The translations under genes were made by a program, and so were the position numbers. The notes beneath the pieces are model-generated. The model was not told the DNA's origin and did not search any database. It saw nothing but the letters and a program-made list of their open reading frames with translations. A stretch of DNA of 64,000 bases from Liopterus haemorrhoidalis (taxonomy: Eukaryota > Arthropoda > Insecta > Coleoptera > Dytiscidae), in the NCBI GenBank assembly GCA_963971575.1, contig OZ020616.1, positions 41,382,250 to 41,446,249 on the forward strand. The letters are read 5' to 3'. Below are positions 45,985 through 56,832 of this stretch, piece after piece (positions within the stretch are counted from its first letter, which is position 1; every line of letters starts with the position of its first letter).

Positions 45985-46135
45985 CCGTTACTACTGTTGT
46001 ACGTCGTGCGTAAAACAAATAATTCTTCTATAATTTATGAAATTGAAGAGATTGAGATGGAGGACTTAGGTGATTGAGGCCAAAAGTCAACCCGACTGAC
46101 AGTAACCAAAGAAGAAGAAGAAAAAAGACAAGTTA
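45985..46135 (+). pseudogene. LINE 3' tail fragment
   Basis: EIEEIEMEDLGD-stop, then GQKSTRLTVTKEEEE and a (GAA)n tail, the characteristic end of a LINE ORF and 3' UTR. Very short, without RT domain. Confidence 0.5.
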
Positions 46136-46722
46136 TGATATACAGTGACACGATCTTTTGCATGCATTGGTAGCACTAATTGCTTATTGTATCCCGGCAA
46201 TTGGCATTTATTCGGGTATCGGCGGATTACAGGAGGTATACTTCCTCTTGGAGTTGCACACGTTTGCAGTTAAAAGCTTGCGAAGTTGACGTTTTACTAC
46301 AGATATTTCTGTATTTTTAAAATGTAATATTTCAATATTTTATATGATTTTATTTGTAAAAGTATATAGTAAAAATGCCTTAAAAATGCCCAATCAATTC
46401 CTCTGGTTGCAGTACTTCTATTAGAGATTTCAACGAGCCGCCCATGCGAAAAGGTGCAGGACTTACAGTAAGCGCATAAGCGCGGACACCGCAAATCCGA
46501 AAATCAAGCCCTGTGCATTACAGAAGGAAGACCACACGGACGTATTTACGTAATCCCTAGCGGTAACAGCCTAAGCCGATATTCTTAATTATCTATTTTT
46601 TAAAATTCGTAACTTACTTATTGCATTTATTTAATTATTTGAAATTCTGTTTTACATCAAAATGACATTTGTGTGACATGGTTATATACGAGTATCTAAT
46701 TTATGTGCCTTTCAAATTTAAT
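46136..46722. other. Unannotated stretch
   Basis: No coding or repeat signal recognised. Confidence 0.45.
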
Positions 46723-47030
46723 TAAAATAGCAGTGATGGCAAACGTATGACCCACGGGTCACACAGTAACTTATATGACGAATTCAAATGACCCGTAAAA
46801 AAGAAGATCTTTGTAGTTCTGAAGATTCTAAAGAGGGATTCTAAGATAACTAGGTTGGGTCTAAGCGAGTGTATTCACGAAACAAATATGATAATAATAA
46901 CGAAATGGAATTCAACTGATACCTGTATTATACACGTCAAACACAAGGCTGCTAGCTCAGGTAGAGTAAACGAGATTAGCAAGGGATTCCACATACATAT
47001 TTACACCTTAAAGCGGCAGATTTTTATTCA

Positions 47031-48248
47031 CGAGGACTATTTTTTATCAAGTTCCGTTGAGTCAACAAAAACAAATAAGGGTAATAAAAAAAGTTTTAAT
47101 TTACACAAGAGTTACTCATACATCTAAATTATTTCTTAACGTGGTCGCCACCAACTTTAAGGCATTTGTTGTAACGGGGAACCAGTTTTTGTATACCCTC
47201 CTCATACCTTGTTGCCGCTAGAGTATCGGGAAAACCGCGGTTTTCGGTTATTAAAAATCAAAAACCGCGGTTTCGGTTTCGGTTTTTCAAGTTTTTAATT
47301 TTTTCTACTATATGTACTCTAAAATAAATCAATATTTTTTATTATGTGCTGAAATACACTATTGTACTTTGGTGCAGAAGTTGGCGCTTAATGAAAATGT
47401 TCTTTCGGCATAGGTGGATGTTGCTTTAATAGTGGAAGGTGCACTCTGGCGCACTAACTTTCCCATGCGCATTGCGTCTGGCTCCAATACATTTCTTTAT
47501 GTTTGATATCTAATAAAAAAGAAAAAGTCTAGTTGGTAGCATATATTATGCACCTATCTACTGATATTTTTTAAAATCTAATAAAGCCTTTATTCAAGAA
47601 TAATACATTTTTTGTCATATTTGAGAGATTTTCTTCTTACCTTTGTATCTTTTTTCTTAAGGATTAATTTCTTAAGGATAAACCGAAAACCGCGTTTTTT
47701 GCGGTTTTGCGGTTTCGGTTTTTGCACTGAAAACCGCGGTTTTGCGGTTCGGTTATAAACGTTTTATAAACACTAGTTGCCGCCTGTGTTCTCAGCCAAT
47801 CTTGTACACTGGTTTTCAGCTCATCATTAGTACTGAACCGCTTCTTTCCCAACCACAATTTCATCTTGGTGAACAAATGGAAATCGCTTGGTGCCAAATC
47901 CGGGCTATAAGGCGGGTGGTCGAATATCTCCCATCCGAAATTCTTGAGCAGTTCATTTGTTTGTGCTGCGGTATGAGAGCATGACATTGTCATGAAGAAG
48001 GACAATGCCTGAAAATAACATGCCTCTCCTTTTGTTCTGTATTGTTCTCCGTCGACATTTCAGAATCTTACAGGAATCTCGCATGCGGCAGGATCTTCGA
48101 TTGTATTAGACATAATAAAACAACGCTCAGATGGCCGAACCGGTTAGGAGGTACTGACAGATAGATTGTTAAACACTACTGCGCAAGCTTAACAATGGCA
48201 ACTGAGTTTCAATTGCCAAACAAACGGAACTTGAAAAAAAAACCCTCG
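47031..48248 (-). pseudogene. Mariner deletion derivative, interrupted
   Basis: Ends CGAGGACTATTTTTTATC and (inverted) CGAGGGTTTTTTTTTC, both continuing CAAGTTCCGTT, with TA at the right flank (48249-48250). Minus strand: start MSNTIEDPAACEI, then a junction that skips the HTH and the first-aspartate block, resuming at SHTAAQTNELLKNFGWEIFD, HPPYSPDLAPSDFHLFTKMK and GKKRFSTNDELK. Beyond the MITE insertion it ends YEEGIQKLVPRYNKC. Only the third catalytic Asp remains. Without the MITE it is about 650 bp. Confidence 0.9.
47219..47775. mobile_element. 557-bp hAT MITE, innermost of the nest
   Basis: Ends TAGAGTATCGGGAAAACCG / (inverted) TAGTGTTTATAAAACG, flanked by a perfect 8-bp duplication GTTGCCGC (47211-47218, 47776-47783). 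Sub-terminal repeats GCGGTTTCGGTTTTTGCGG are prominent. Non-coding. Confidence 0.92.
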
Positions 48249-48414
48249 TATGTTTGATCCACGATTTGAATCTACAAAATTTCATATGCAATTTTAACCT
48301 GTCTAGGGAAAAAGGTTTGCCATCACTGGTATATAGAGTGTCCCATTCAAATTTTTCCTTGATAATCGAATAAATTTCGTAATCGGTAGTTAATTATTTT
48401 TCGAAATATAGACT

Positions 48415-49297
48415 CATCATCATCAATCAGCCGTCTCGATCCACTGCTGGATATAGGCCTCCCTTAGTATTTCCCATCTTGGGCTTATTTCGGTGTTAGG
48501 CTTCGTGCATCCAATTCGTAGCAATGCGTTTAATGTCGTCAGTCCAGCGAGTAGGTGGTCTTCCTCGACTCCGTCTATCTGCCCAACGTTTCCATTGGAG
48601 TATACGTTTATTCCAGGGTCCATCTTTTATTCTGGCAGGGTGTCCTGCCTATCTCAATTTCATTGTAGTTATTTTCACAAGAATGTCACTTACTTTAGTT
48701 TTGCGAATTTCTGCATTAGGTATTCTGTCTCTTAAGGTGGTGCCCAGCATGATTCGCTTCATGGCTCTTTGAGGTATTTGAAGTTTTTTAGCTGAAGCTT
48801 TTGTTAGAGTTAGGATTTCAGCACCGTAAGTCAGAACAGTCGCGACGCATATGGCAAAAGCTTTCCTTTTAAGGCATAATGGGATTTTGCTGTTGAAAAT
48901 GCTTGCCAAATGCTGCCCATCCTTGTGAAATTCTTCTGGAAATCTCGCATGTTTGATTGTCTCTGCCAATTCATATTTCGTGACCCAAATATTTATATGC
49001 AACGACCTAGTATATTTTGACGTTGTCAATATTTGGTCTCTGAGTACGAGATTTGTCAGTATCTTCTTCTTTTGGGTGTTTTTCTTGAGACAAACTTTTT
49101 TCGATGATTTGTTTAGGTCTTCTAGCATCTTGGCAGCATCTCCGAGATAATCTAATATAAGAACGATATCATCAGCGAATCTTAAGTGATTTAGTTTTTC
49201 ACCATCTATTAAGACACCTTTGTTTTCCCAGTACAGATCTTTCATAACGTATAGTAATACAGCCGTGATTAACTTTGGAGATATTGTATCGCCCTGG
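48415..49297 (-). pseudogene. RTE-like LINE, 5'-truncated, with target duplication
   Basis: Flanked by a 13-bp duplication CGAAATATAGACT (48402-48414, 49298-49310). Minus strand: RQGDTISPKLITAVLLY, GVLIDGEKLNHLRFADDIVL (RT catalytic FADD box, about 49170), MLEDLNKSSKKVCLKKNTQK, and the later block ILTLTKASAKKLQIPQRAMK. After a frame change the C-terminus is ILREAYIQQWIETAD, followed by a (ATG)n tail. RTE-type organisation with TGATGATG tail. Broken by at least one frameshift and a palm-proximal stop; the endonuclease domain is lost by 5' truncation. Confidence 0.9.
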
Positions 49298-49310
49298 CGA
49301 AATATAGACT

Positions 49311-49909
49311 ATTATTATAGATCATATATACTATTATAGAACAAACAATTTTCAAATTTACGTTATACCATATCTTCAATGATAAAAAAGTTGTGTAATG
49401 GGTAATATAACTTCAACCACTCCATAAATAATCTTTTACACCGAATTTCAAATTACTGCTAAATTTAATTTAGTAAACAACTTGTTTTAAATTTTGTATT
49501 AAATTACAACAAAGGTGTCAAAATGTATGTAAACACTCTCATTTAAATTAATGGAGGTCATTCAATACATTTTTTAAAGCAGAAAACTTTACCTAACCTT
49601 TTCATATCTTTAAATATATTTTTCACAGAATACATTTTGTTATAGATGAGGATAACTGAAAATAAATTGCTACGTACAGAAATAAAAAGTCTTTATCACA
49701 CGACTAAAAATGGAATAATGACGTGACCTTATATGTAACAAAATATTAAAATATATAAAATTTAACTAGAAACTCTGATAAGAAATAAAATAGAGCGCAT
49801 TTTTGTTAAATCAACATTAAAAAACAGTTTTTGCTGTGTCAACAGTTCAGAAAAATTGTGACATTTAATACTACTAAAAATTTTTAAATTCTTTCAACAT
49901 CGTAATTAA
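49311..49909. other. Unannotated AT-rich stretch
   Basis: No coding or repeat signal recognised. Confidence 0.5.
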
Positions 49910-50016
49910 AAATTGATGGAGTGAATTTTCACACATTTCAGGGTTTTGTAGGTATTTAGTAAGTGGTAACAAATTGTGGGTACCAAGAACGCAACGATTT
50001 TTTCGTGGGTCACATA

Positions 50017-51295
50017 TCGGTCTGGGAAAAAGTTCGTGGCGTTTTTTTAGTAAAATTCAACTGGTTTTGTTATAGTGTGAAAATGAATTTATTTAAACCA
50101 AATATGCTCCATTATTATCGACAACGTTTCGCCATTTTTCGGGTGGAGCCATGATGCCATCGGTGAAGAACTCTGTGATTTCTGGTTGAAAAACTGAATC
50201 AAGTGATTTTCACAGGCTTCTTTTGAAACCAGCTTAATTCCATTGAGAGAATTCTGAAGAGATCGGAATAGGTAATAGTCAGAGGGTGCTATGTCTGGAC
50301 TATACGGTGGATGCAACAATATTTCCCAACCAAGCTCTCGCAATTTTTGACGGGTCATCAAAGAAGTGTGTGGTCTTGCGTTGTCATGATGAAAGACAAT
50401 ACCTTTCTTATTATTCAATTCGGGCCGTTCTCTTTCAATTGCCTGGCGTAATCTCTCTAGTTGTCCACAGTAGAGTTGAGAATCAATCGTTTGACCAACT
50501 GGAAGTAGCTCACGGTGGACGATTCCCTTCCAATCCCACCAAACACACAGCATCACCTTGTTAGGCGTCAAACCACGCTTCGCGAACACTTGTGAAGGCT
50601 CACCATCTCTTGTCCACGATCTTTTACGCTTCTGATTGTCGTACGTAATCCATTTTTCATCACCGGTTATGACACGTTTCAGAAATAGCTCGATTTCATT
50701 GCGTTTCAGCAGCGCATCGCAGATGTTAATTCGGTCTATCATATTTTTCGCGCTCAGCTCATGAGGAACCCATATATCGAGTTTCTTTTTGTAGCCAGGT
50801 TTCCGTAAATGGTTCAAAACAGTTTTGTGGTCAATGCCCTGCTCCGTACCAATATCAACACTGCTCATATGCCTATCTTGCTGGACTTTTTCAAGAATTT
50901 CATCAGCTTTTTCACTGACTGGACGGCCACAGCGTGAGACATCTTTCACAAAATTACCAGAACGAAAGCGAGCGAACCATTTCCGAGCAGCAGATTTTGA
51001 TAAAGTACGTTCACCGTACACAGCACAAATTTTTTCACAAGCCTGCGCAACGTTCTTCTCTTTGTCGTAATAATATTGCAAAATATAGCGCAATTTTTCA
51101 TTACTTTTCTCCATTTTCAAACGCAAACAACTTTCAAACCACTGCACAAATTTTGATGTTTAGACACTCACAGCAACGCTCGAACTGTCACCTTTTCAAT
51201 GAGCACTTAGTGGTGTCGCTGCGATCTGTGTTTCCTGAGTTATTTGCAATTGGCGCCTATCGACAAAAACGCCACGAACTTTTTCCCAGACCTGA
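50017..51295 (-). mobile_element. Full-length mariner with near-perfect ends
   Basis: 1279 bp, TA on both sides (50015-50016, 51296-51297). Inverted ends GGTCTGGGAAAAAGTTCGTG continue 8 more identical bases; the left copy lacks one base after TC. One ORF covers nearly all of the transposase. It looks the youngest DNA transposon in the window. Confidence 0.95.
50089..51114 (-). pseudogene. Mariner transposase, one frameshift from intact
   Basis: DD34D mariner, cut-and-paste integration at TA. The likely start is ATG at 51112-51114 (MEKSNEKLRY), since the 11 upstream codons are not conserved. In the 352-residue reading frame from 51147: HTH 12-70 (KWFARFRSG), second HTH 95-115, linker WVPHEL 126-131, catalytic D163 (TGDEKWI), D255 (HHDNARPH) and D290 (APSDYYLF). 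All three aspartates and flanking motifs are present. One base appears deleted near 50180, so the last 30 residues are read out of frame; the proper frame would end at the TAA at 50093-50095. The family looks cecropia-like. Best candidate for recent activity. Confidence 0.93.
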
Positions 51296-51437
51296 TATTT
51301 CTTTGGAAGGCTCTGAAGCCAAATTTTTTTCTTTGGGAGACCTTAATTACAAGACATATGTTTTTTTATGACATTTTTGCCTAAAATCGCAGAAATTGAT
51401 TTTTGAAGAATATAAATTTTATTAGTTTATCTACGCA

Positions 51438-51482
51438 TTGAATGAGGTATCAAATGAAACCTTCATATGATACCTCATTCAA
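51438..51482. repeat. 15-bp hairpin
   Basis: TTGAATGAGGTATCA and its exact complement, 15-nt loop. Related to a (GGTATCAAATGAA) motif in HINE family 1 bodies. Confidence 0.7.
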
Positions 51483-51498
51483 AATTTTAAAACAATAT

Positions 51499-52139
51499 TA
51501 TTACGAATCCCTGCCAAGGAATACAGTAGCCTTGAAGCGGACAGCGAACCTTGAACATTGAGTTGCCCGAAGCTTCAAGAAATCTATGGAACGTTTCATT
51601 TGCGATTCCATGAACGAATCCATTTGGGTGTTGCGTGTTTGCCATCATAAGTGTTGAATTACATTCTAATGTGTTGATAAACATTATTCAATTGTGATAA
51701 CTATGGTCTTTAATTGCTACCAACAATTACACAAATGAATAATGTTTCCAAAACAATTGAGGTAGTACCTGACGTCATAGTGTCCTGGTTAACAGTTATA
51801 AAATAGTCTTAGGGAATAGAGTAAGGGGGTCAAGAAGTAGTCATTCTTGAGACCAGTTATCAGTCCGCATCACGCTATCTAAGGACCAGCCCAGCTGTTG
51901 AAGTCGCCAAGACGAGATGTGCGTGTTTTCTACAGGACTTCTCCACGTGTTCGCCTCGTGCGGATATCGGGGGTGGTTCGACCGTTCTGGAGAAGCCGGG
52001 ACAAGAACGAGGCTAACATCAGCTTTTAAACGGACAACACCAACAGCCATTTTGACCAAACAATTGTATTCTGATGTAAATTAATATTATATAATAAATT
52101 TTGTAGAAAACATTCCGTTCTTGACTTCACCTCGTGACA
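51499..52139 (+). mobile_element. Solo LTR, Ty3/gypsy-like
   Basis: Left end TATTACGAATCC (a TGTTACGAA end with one change), right end CTTCACCTCGTGACA, and a 4-bp duplication ATAT (51495-51498, 52140-52143). An internal TATATAATAAA lies near 52090. 641 bp and less AT-rich than its surroundings. No internal coding region, so only the LTR is left. Confidence 0.6.
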
Positions 52140-52727
52140 ATATTCAGAAAGTATGGTAAGTGAGTCATTAAGACAGTCTTCTTTAAGCGTCAGTTCAACG
52201 GGGCAGTTTAGGTCGTCAATAAGTCAGTTTTATACATCTAACATCAGCGTAGAGTTATACTCAAAGAAGTTACTGAGGTACTGGAATTCAGTACAGTGAC
52301 CGAGTCATTTAGTAAATTGAAAACCTGGACTAGTATGAACTGCATGGTGATATACCTGGAACAGTTAACTGCAGATTAACTGTGGTATAAGTGACTAGAA
52401 GTATTTATTGTTTAGGTGTTATTGTTGTTTGTTAATTAATGTAGAAGTCCAATATTTTAGCAGTTAAATACAAATTTAAAATCACAACCAAATTCGTTGT
52501 ATATGTTATTGTAACAACGCAACAATATATATTTTTTAGTTGAATACATATTTTTTAATATTTTTCCCACGATGTGTTTTTCAACTCTCAATAGTTTTCG
52601 AATATATGGATCAAAGAGACATATTTCCAAATTTATTTTTTTTAGGTCCAGTTGTTTAATTACAATTTCTACCGTCGACGTTTCAATCTACGTTATTAAG
52701 GTTCTTTGGTCATACCTACAAAACCCT

Positions 52728-53364
52728 GAACAATCTTATTGACAGTATCTAAAGGTTAACAAGCTTACAAATAGAGAGAGAAAGAGAGAATGGAAGCTAG
52801 AGGTATTAAAAAATGTAAGAAAAATTGTAGGGTTAAAAATAAACGAGACTTACAAACATTTCTATTTTTATTTGAATGATAAGCTCGTTCACTGGCGATT
52901 CTTTCGATTTATCCAATCGTCTATATATACAGGATTCTTCAAGTAAAAGATTTAGTTTAAAGATCTAAAGACTCTTCTCCTGGCCCCGACTTGTTTGCCT
53001 GTTTCTCGATCCATTGCATTTCAATGGCTATACATTATCCCCCTACACATCCAGGAAGAGATTTAGATTAAATTTGCATCTATTTAGCATTAATATAATA
53101 GTTTTTACTGTTTGAAATCACATTTAGACACTCAAAATTAATCAAAATCTCAAAGCGTACTAATATATGGATAAGGATAATCCAGTTTAAAAGCTAATCC
53201 GAAATACAACATTCGAATCGTTAGAATAATCCTCAACATAACACTCAGTCTTGGTTTATAGATTTTTGACTGGTTTGGTTTGCATTTCAATTTGAAATGA
53301 AATAAATAAAATAATAAATAATAGGTTCCCAACGCCAAATAGGCATATAGGGGCAGATAAAGTA
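52728..53364. other. Unannotated stretch
   Basis: No coding or repeat signal recognised. Confidence 0.45.
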
Positions 53365-53571
53365 CTTAGTTTCAGTGGCGGCTGAGACAGGGAGGCGCTG
53401 GGACAGTGACCTCCTAAAAATTTTTAGTAAAAAAGCTAAATTTAATACTTTATTTATACTTCTTTAAAATTGCATTAAAGTAGCTAGATATATCTGCATA
53501 TTTTTATTTTTATTATTTCTTATTCAAAGATTTTTCATATAAATGTTAGATTTAAAAAATTTAAATCAAGA

Positions 53572-53616
53572 CAACAACGCTCTTCCGAGCGTTGTTGGAC
53601 ACTCCATGGAGTGTCC
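53572..53616. repeat. Two abutting perfect palindromes
   Basis: CAACAACGCTC-TTCC-GAGCGTTGTTG (53572-53597) and GGACACTCCATGGAGTGTCC (53597-53616). They share one base and would form two adjacent hairpins. Inside the 53373-55222 hAT element. Confidence 0.9.
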
Positions 53617-53890
53617 CTAGTTACAGCGTTGCCACATGCAATATCTAATGTTCTTATCTACATATGAAGCAAAAATTTACTAGGAACGGCAACAGCAGCG
53701 AAGGTTAGTGTTCTTTGTATTGGTGAATTACGGCTGGTGTCCCGTAGCTTAAGCTTAGTTCGGTCGTTGTGATTTGTGACAAGTACTTAAACGTGAAAAT
53801 GAATCGAAAGAAGGACGCTAGTTTTATTAAAATATACTGTATAATTTAATAAAACTAACGTGCTTAACTATGAAACAAAATTATTAATAA

Positions 53891-54528
53891 AAAATCAGCT
53901 GTGGCCACCACAGGACCGACCGCCATTATAAAGTACTTGTATAAAATATATTCTAGCAGCAGAATAGAAATAACTTAAATATTTTCTAACAGAGATATTA
54001 TTTATCATGACCATGGAAACGTTACATATAAGTATGAAAATTAGAGACTTTGAAAAAATTTTACAAAAATTTACGACAAATTTTTCGAAATTTTTCTTTT
54101 CATCAAAAAACATCTCAAATAAAAGTTATTAGTTATTGCATTTATAGCAACTTCTGTTAAATAAATTTTTTCGAAATATTTTTCTGTTGCTAAATATTCG
54201 CAAAAATCTTAAAATCGACACGAGTAAACTCCCATTTTTAGTCAACCGATTTTTACCAAAAGTTGATCAACTCGTGCCATTGATGGCAGAAGCTTAAATA
54301 TGAAGTTTCATAAAAATCCTTTTATCCGAATTTGCTCTACACGTGTACACAGACAGACAGGCGGACGGACGGACAGATGGACAGACGGACGGACAGACAG
54401 ACCGACAGACATCATGCTAAAAATAGTCAAAACGTTATGTAGGGACCTCAATTCGTGGAGATCCATCGAAATCTCGAAATCGGTATGATCACAATACCTC
54501 CCTTATATATGTTGGCGGTCGGTAAAAA
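53891..54528 (-). mobile_element. HINE family 2 element, complete copy
   Basis: Reverse orientation. 3' end: AAAATCAG, hairpin CTGTGG-CCA-CCACAG (53899-53913) and sub-terminal repeat ACCGACCGCCA (53915-53925). 5' end: TGGCGGTCGGT (54513-54523, exact complement). A GACAGACGGACG tract (54350-54410) sits next to the 5' end. The arrangement matches the HINE/DINE-1 architecture known from Drosophila. Confidence 0.88.
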
Positions 54529-54991
54529 TATGGGTCCTCATCGGCCAAAATAGAATATTTCCCAACAAGATAAAAATGGAAATAGAACATTTAATAGAAA
54601 GTTTAGTGAAAAACAATATTTAAATACAAGTTGGTTGTGTGGATGTGATAAATAAAATGTTTTTTTTTTTTTTTTGGTTTCCTGTGTTTGATTTGCTCAT
54701 CAGAAATAAAGACAGAAAATAGTGTTAAAGATATTAAACATTTCAAAGATAAAAGTTCTTAAACATAATGTGTCTCATAAACATATGCATTATTCGGTCA
54801 AATTTACCATGCTGGGATCGGTAAATATACGATTTCAACTTGATACTGCGTATAAACGTTCAATTAAAGAACATAACGAAAAGGTTAAATCTAATATTTA
54901 AATACATGTGAATATTTGTAGGTATCTGCTTAATTAATAACCAAATATTTTATGTTTCTGACTACAAAGCATTGTCTTAATAATATTGCAA

Positions 54992-55021
54992 TTTTAATAA
55001 TAATAATAATAATAATAATAG
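54992..55021. repeat. (AAT)n microsatellite
   Basis: About ten TAA units. Confidence 0.9.
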
Positions 55022-55230
55022 AAGTAATAACTACAAAAATGATAATAATAATATTGACCATAAATCTTAATAAAAGTGCCAGATTTGTCAGTTTTTCTAG
55101 TTGCAGAACATATTTTCAGGTATTTTTTATTTATTTACTTTTTTCTCGTATAACTATATATTAATAGATATATATGGGAAAAAAAGTGGCCTCCCAAATA
55201 TTTTACTCACCAGCCGCTACTGCTTAGTTT

Positions 55231-55924
55231 AAGTATTAGATACTTGAGGTTGAATCGACCCCAGAACTGACTGCGCAATATCGGAAGTTTAAAATCCAAA
55301 GGAGGTGAGAGGAATCGAATCCGCGACCCGATTCTTCGTAGACATATTACCACGGACAGACGAAAACATTGGATATGTCTGGTCTGTAATACCTTTTTTA
55401 AACACTAGGGGCCGGTTTCTTAAAGTCTAGTTAACTATAACCAAATAGTTAGAAAATGATTGCTATGGTTACTTATGGGATTGTTATATTGTAACCGAGT
55501 TTAATCAAAAGATTAAACTCAACTAAGCTTTCAGAAACAGGCCCTTTGAATATGATACCTAATTAAATACATTATCAAATTTCTTAAATTAACGGTTTAA
55601 ATATAATTATTGATATACTAAGGAGGATTTACTTGGCCTATGATTAAAAAAGGATATACTTCAATCTAGAAGGACATCAAAATTAAGCGATGCGTCGATT
55701 AAGTAATTAAGCATTCTTTCGGATGTAGAGAAGAACTTTTCTTTTAGCATTTACTTTTTTAAAATCGTTTGGAAATAAATTCCCAAAAAAAAATAAATGC
55801 AAAGAACTCCGTACCTTATTATCCCACAAAAGCCCACCAACGTATTCAGAATTTTTTCCCGCAGGATGAAGCCTCTTTTTATGCCTTAAAACTTACATAT
55901 ACTTACTTATAATTTTTATACACA
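55231..55924. other. Unannotated stretch
   Basis: Two GGCC-anchored half-palindromes (GGGGCCGGTTTCTTAAAGTC, CTAAGCTTTCAGAAACAGGCCC) at 55407-55550 may be ends of an inverted-repeat element. No coding signal. Confidence 0.4.
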
Positions 55925-55926
55925 TA

Positions 55927-56830
55927 CAAGGTGTCTCAAAAGAAATTTTATATTTATTTAGCTTACTGCGTGAACGCAACGTATCCGCGGGGCGCGGGGG
56001 TTATGTCAATCGGTAGCCTGGCTCTTGGGAATTTAGTCGCAATGGAGCGTTTCTCGGGAGCAGACCACGCGTTATGCGTGCGAGAGTTTTACAAAAACGG
56101 TGATTCGGTGACTGTAGCGCGTAGAAAATTCTGCAGTATTCGAGGTTTTGGCCAATTAAATGATGCGCCAAGCATTCCTCTCATTCGACATTGGGTTAAA
56201 AAGTTTGAAGAGACTGGTACAACGCTGGATAAATTAAAATCCGGGCGACCTAGGTCATCAAGAACGGTAGAAAACGTGGAGAATGTTCGTGACGACCCGA
56301 ACTTTTCAATTCGGAAGCGCGCAAATGCTTTAAATGTGCATAGATCATCATTACATCGCATTATGCACAAAGACCTAAAGCTTCACCCCTACAAAATTCA
56401 ATTGGTGCAAGGATTAAAGCCCCAAGATGCCAGTCAGAGGCAATTTTCTCAGGCAAATTGATCTCCCGGAGAGGTGACATAAATTGGCCTCCACGCAGTC
56501 CAGATTTAATCCCTATGGACTTTTTCCTATGGGATTATCTTAAATCTAAAGTTTACGCCAATAAACCGACTTCACTGGCGCATTTGAAAGAAAATATCCG
56601 TCACGAAATGGCAGCGATCCCTGAGTCCACCTGCCGAGACGTCATAAGTAATTTTACTGTTCGATTAAATGAGTGCCGAGAACGCGAGGGTCTACATTTA
56701 GACGATATTATTTTTAAGAAATAAATCCCCAAAAAGTGTATTTTAATAATTAATAAACATTTTTTCTATATACGGCTTACTTTTTTTTTAATCGATCCAC
56801 TAAATATAAAATTTCTTTTGAGACACCTTG
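55927..56830 (+). mobile_element. Tc1/mariner-superfamily deletion derivative, 904 bp
   Basis: Perfect 30-bp inverted ends (CAAGGTGTCTCAAAAGAAAT...) and TA duplication (55925-55926, 56831-56832). The coding part keeps both ends of a transposase with the middle deleted. Confidence 0.92.
56042..56461 (+). CDS. HTH-only transposase fragment ORF (DUF4817-like)
   Basis: The likely start ATG at 56042 gives MERFSGADHALCVREFYKNG, the conserved beginning of a transposase group whose N-terminal HTH is annotated as DUF4817. Then SIPLIRHWVKKFEETGTT, KSGRPRSSRTVENVENVRDD and a second HTH, NALNVHRSSLHRIMHKDLKL. The frame stays open to TGA at 56459-56461 (about 139 residues). The catalytic region is gone. 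It joins out of frame to C-terminal text (GKLISRRGDINWPPRSPDLI ... LHLDDIIFKK, 56445-56724). If transcribed, it would be a DNA-binding fragment without catalytic residues, conceivably a repressor; that is inference. Confidence 0.75.
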   Translation: MERFSGADHALCVREFYKNGDSVTVARRKFCSIRGFGQLNDAPSIPLIRHWVKKFEETGTTLDKLKSGRPRSSRTVENVENVRDDPNFSIRKRANALNVHRSSLHRIMHKDLKLHPYKIQLVQGLKPQDASQRQFSQAN

Positions 56831-56832
56831 TA

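Larger units (their letters stand above)
46731..48328. mobile_element. hAT MITE carrying a nested mariner and MITE
   Basis: Ends CAGTGATGGCAAACG / (inverted) CAGTGATGGCAAACC. Homologous to 39454-39855. Flanks TAAAATAG / GTATATAG keep 5 of 8 matches, so the insertion is old. The body is interrupted at 47031 by a mariner, which itself holds a 557-bp hAT MITE. Confidence 0.85.
49910..52727 (-). mobile_element. HINE family 1 remnant, copy F, broken up by insertions
   Basis: 3' end AATTGATGGAGTGAATTTTC and sub-terminal AGGGTTTTGTAGGTAT at 49940-49955; 5' end ATACCTACAAAACCCT ending 52727. Between them lie a mariner (50017-51295), a solo LTR (51499-52139) and sequence not shared with other copies. 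I cannot exclude that these are two unrelated HINE fragments. Confidence 0.5.
53373..55222. mobile_element. 1850-bp hAT-type element containing a HINE
   Basis: Ends CAGTGGCGGCTG / (inverted) CAGTAGCGGCTG with a perfect 8-bp duplication CTTAGTTT (53365-53372, 55223-55230). No transposase frame is seen, so it is non-autonomous or gutted. A HINE family 2 copy (53891-54528) lies inside. Confidence 0.88.

Noticed and set aside
50286..51070. Frames opposite the mariner transposase
   Set aside because: They are shadows of the real minus-strand coding sequence.
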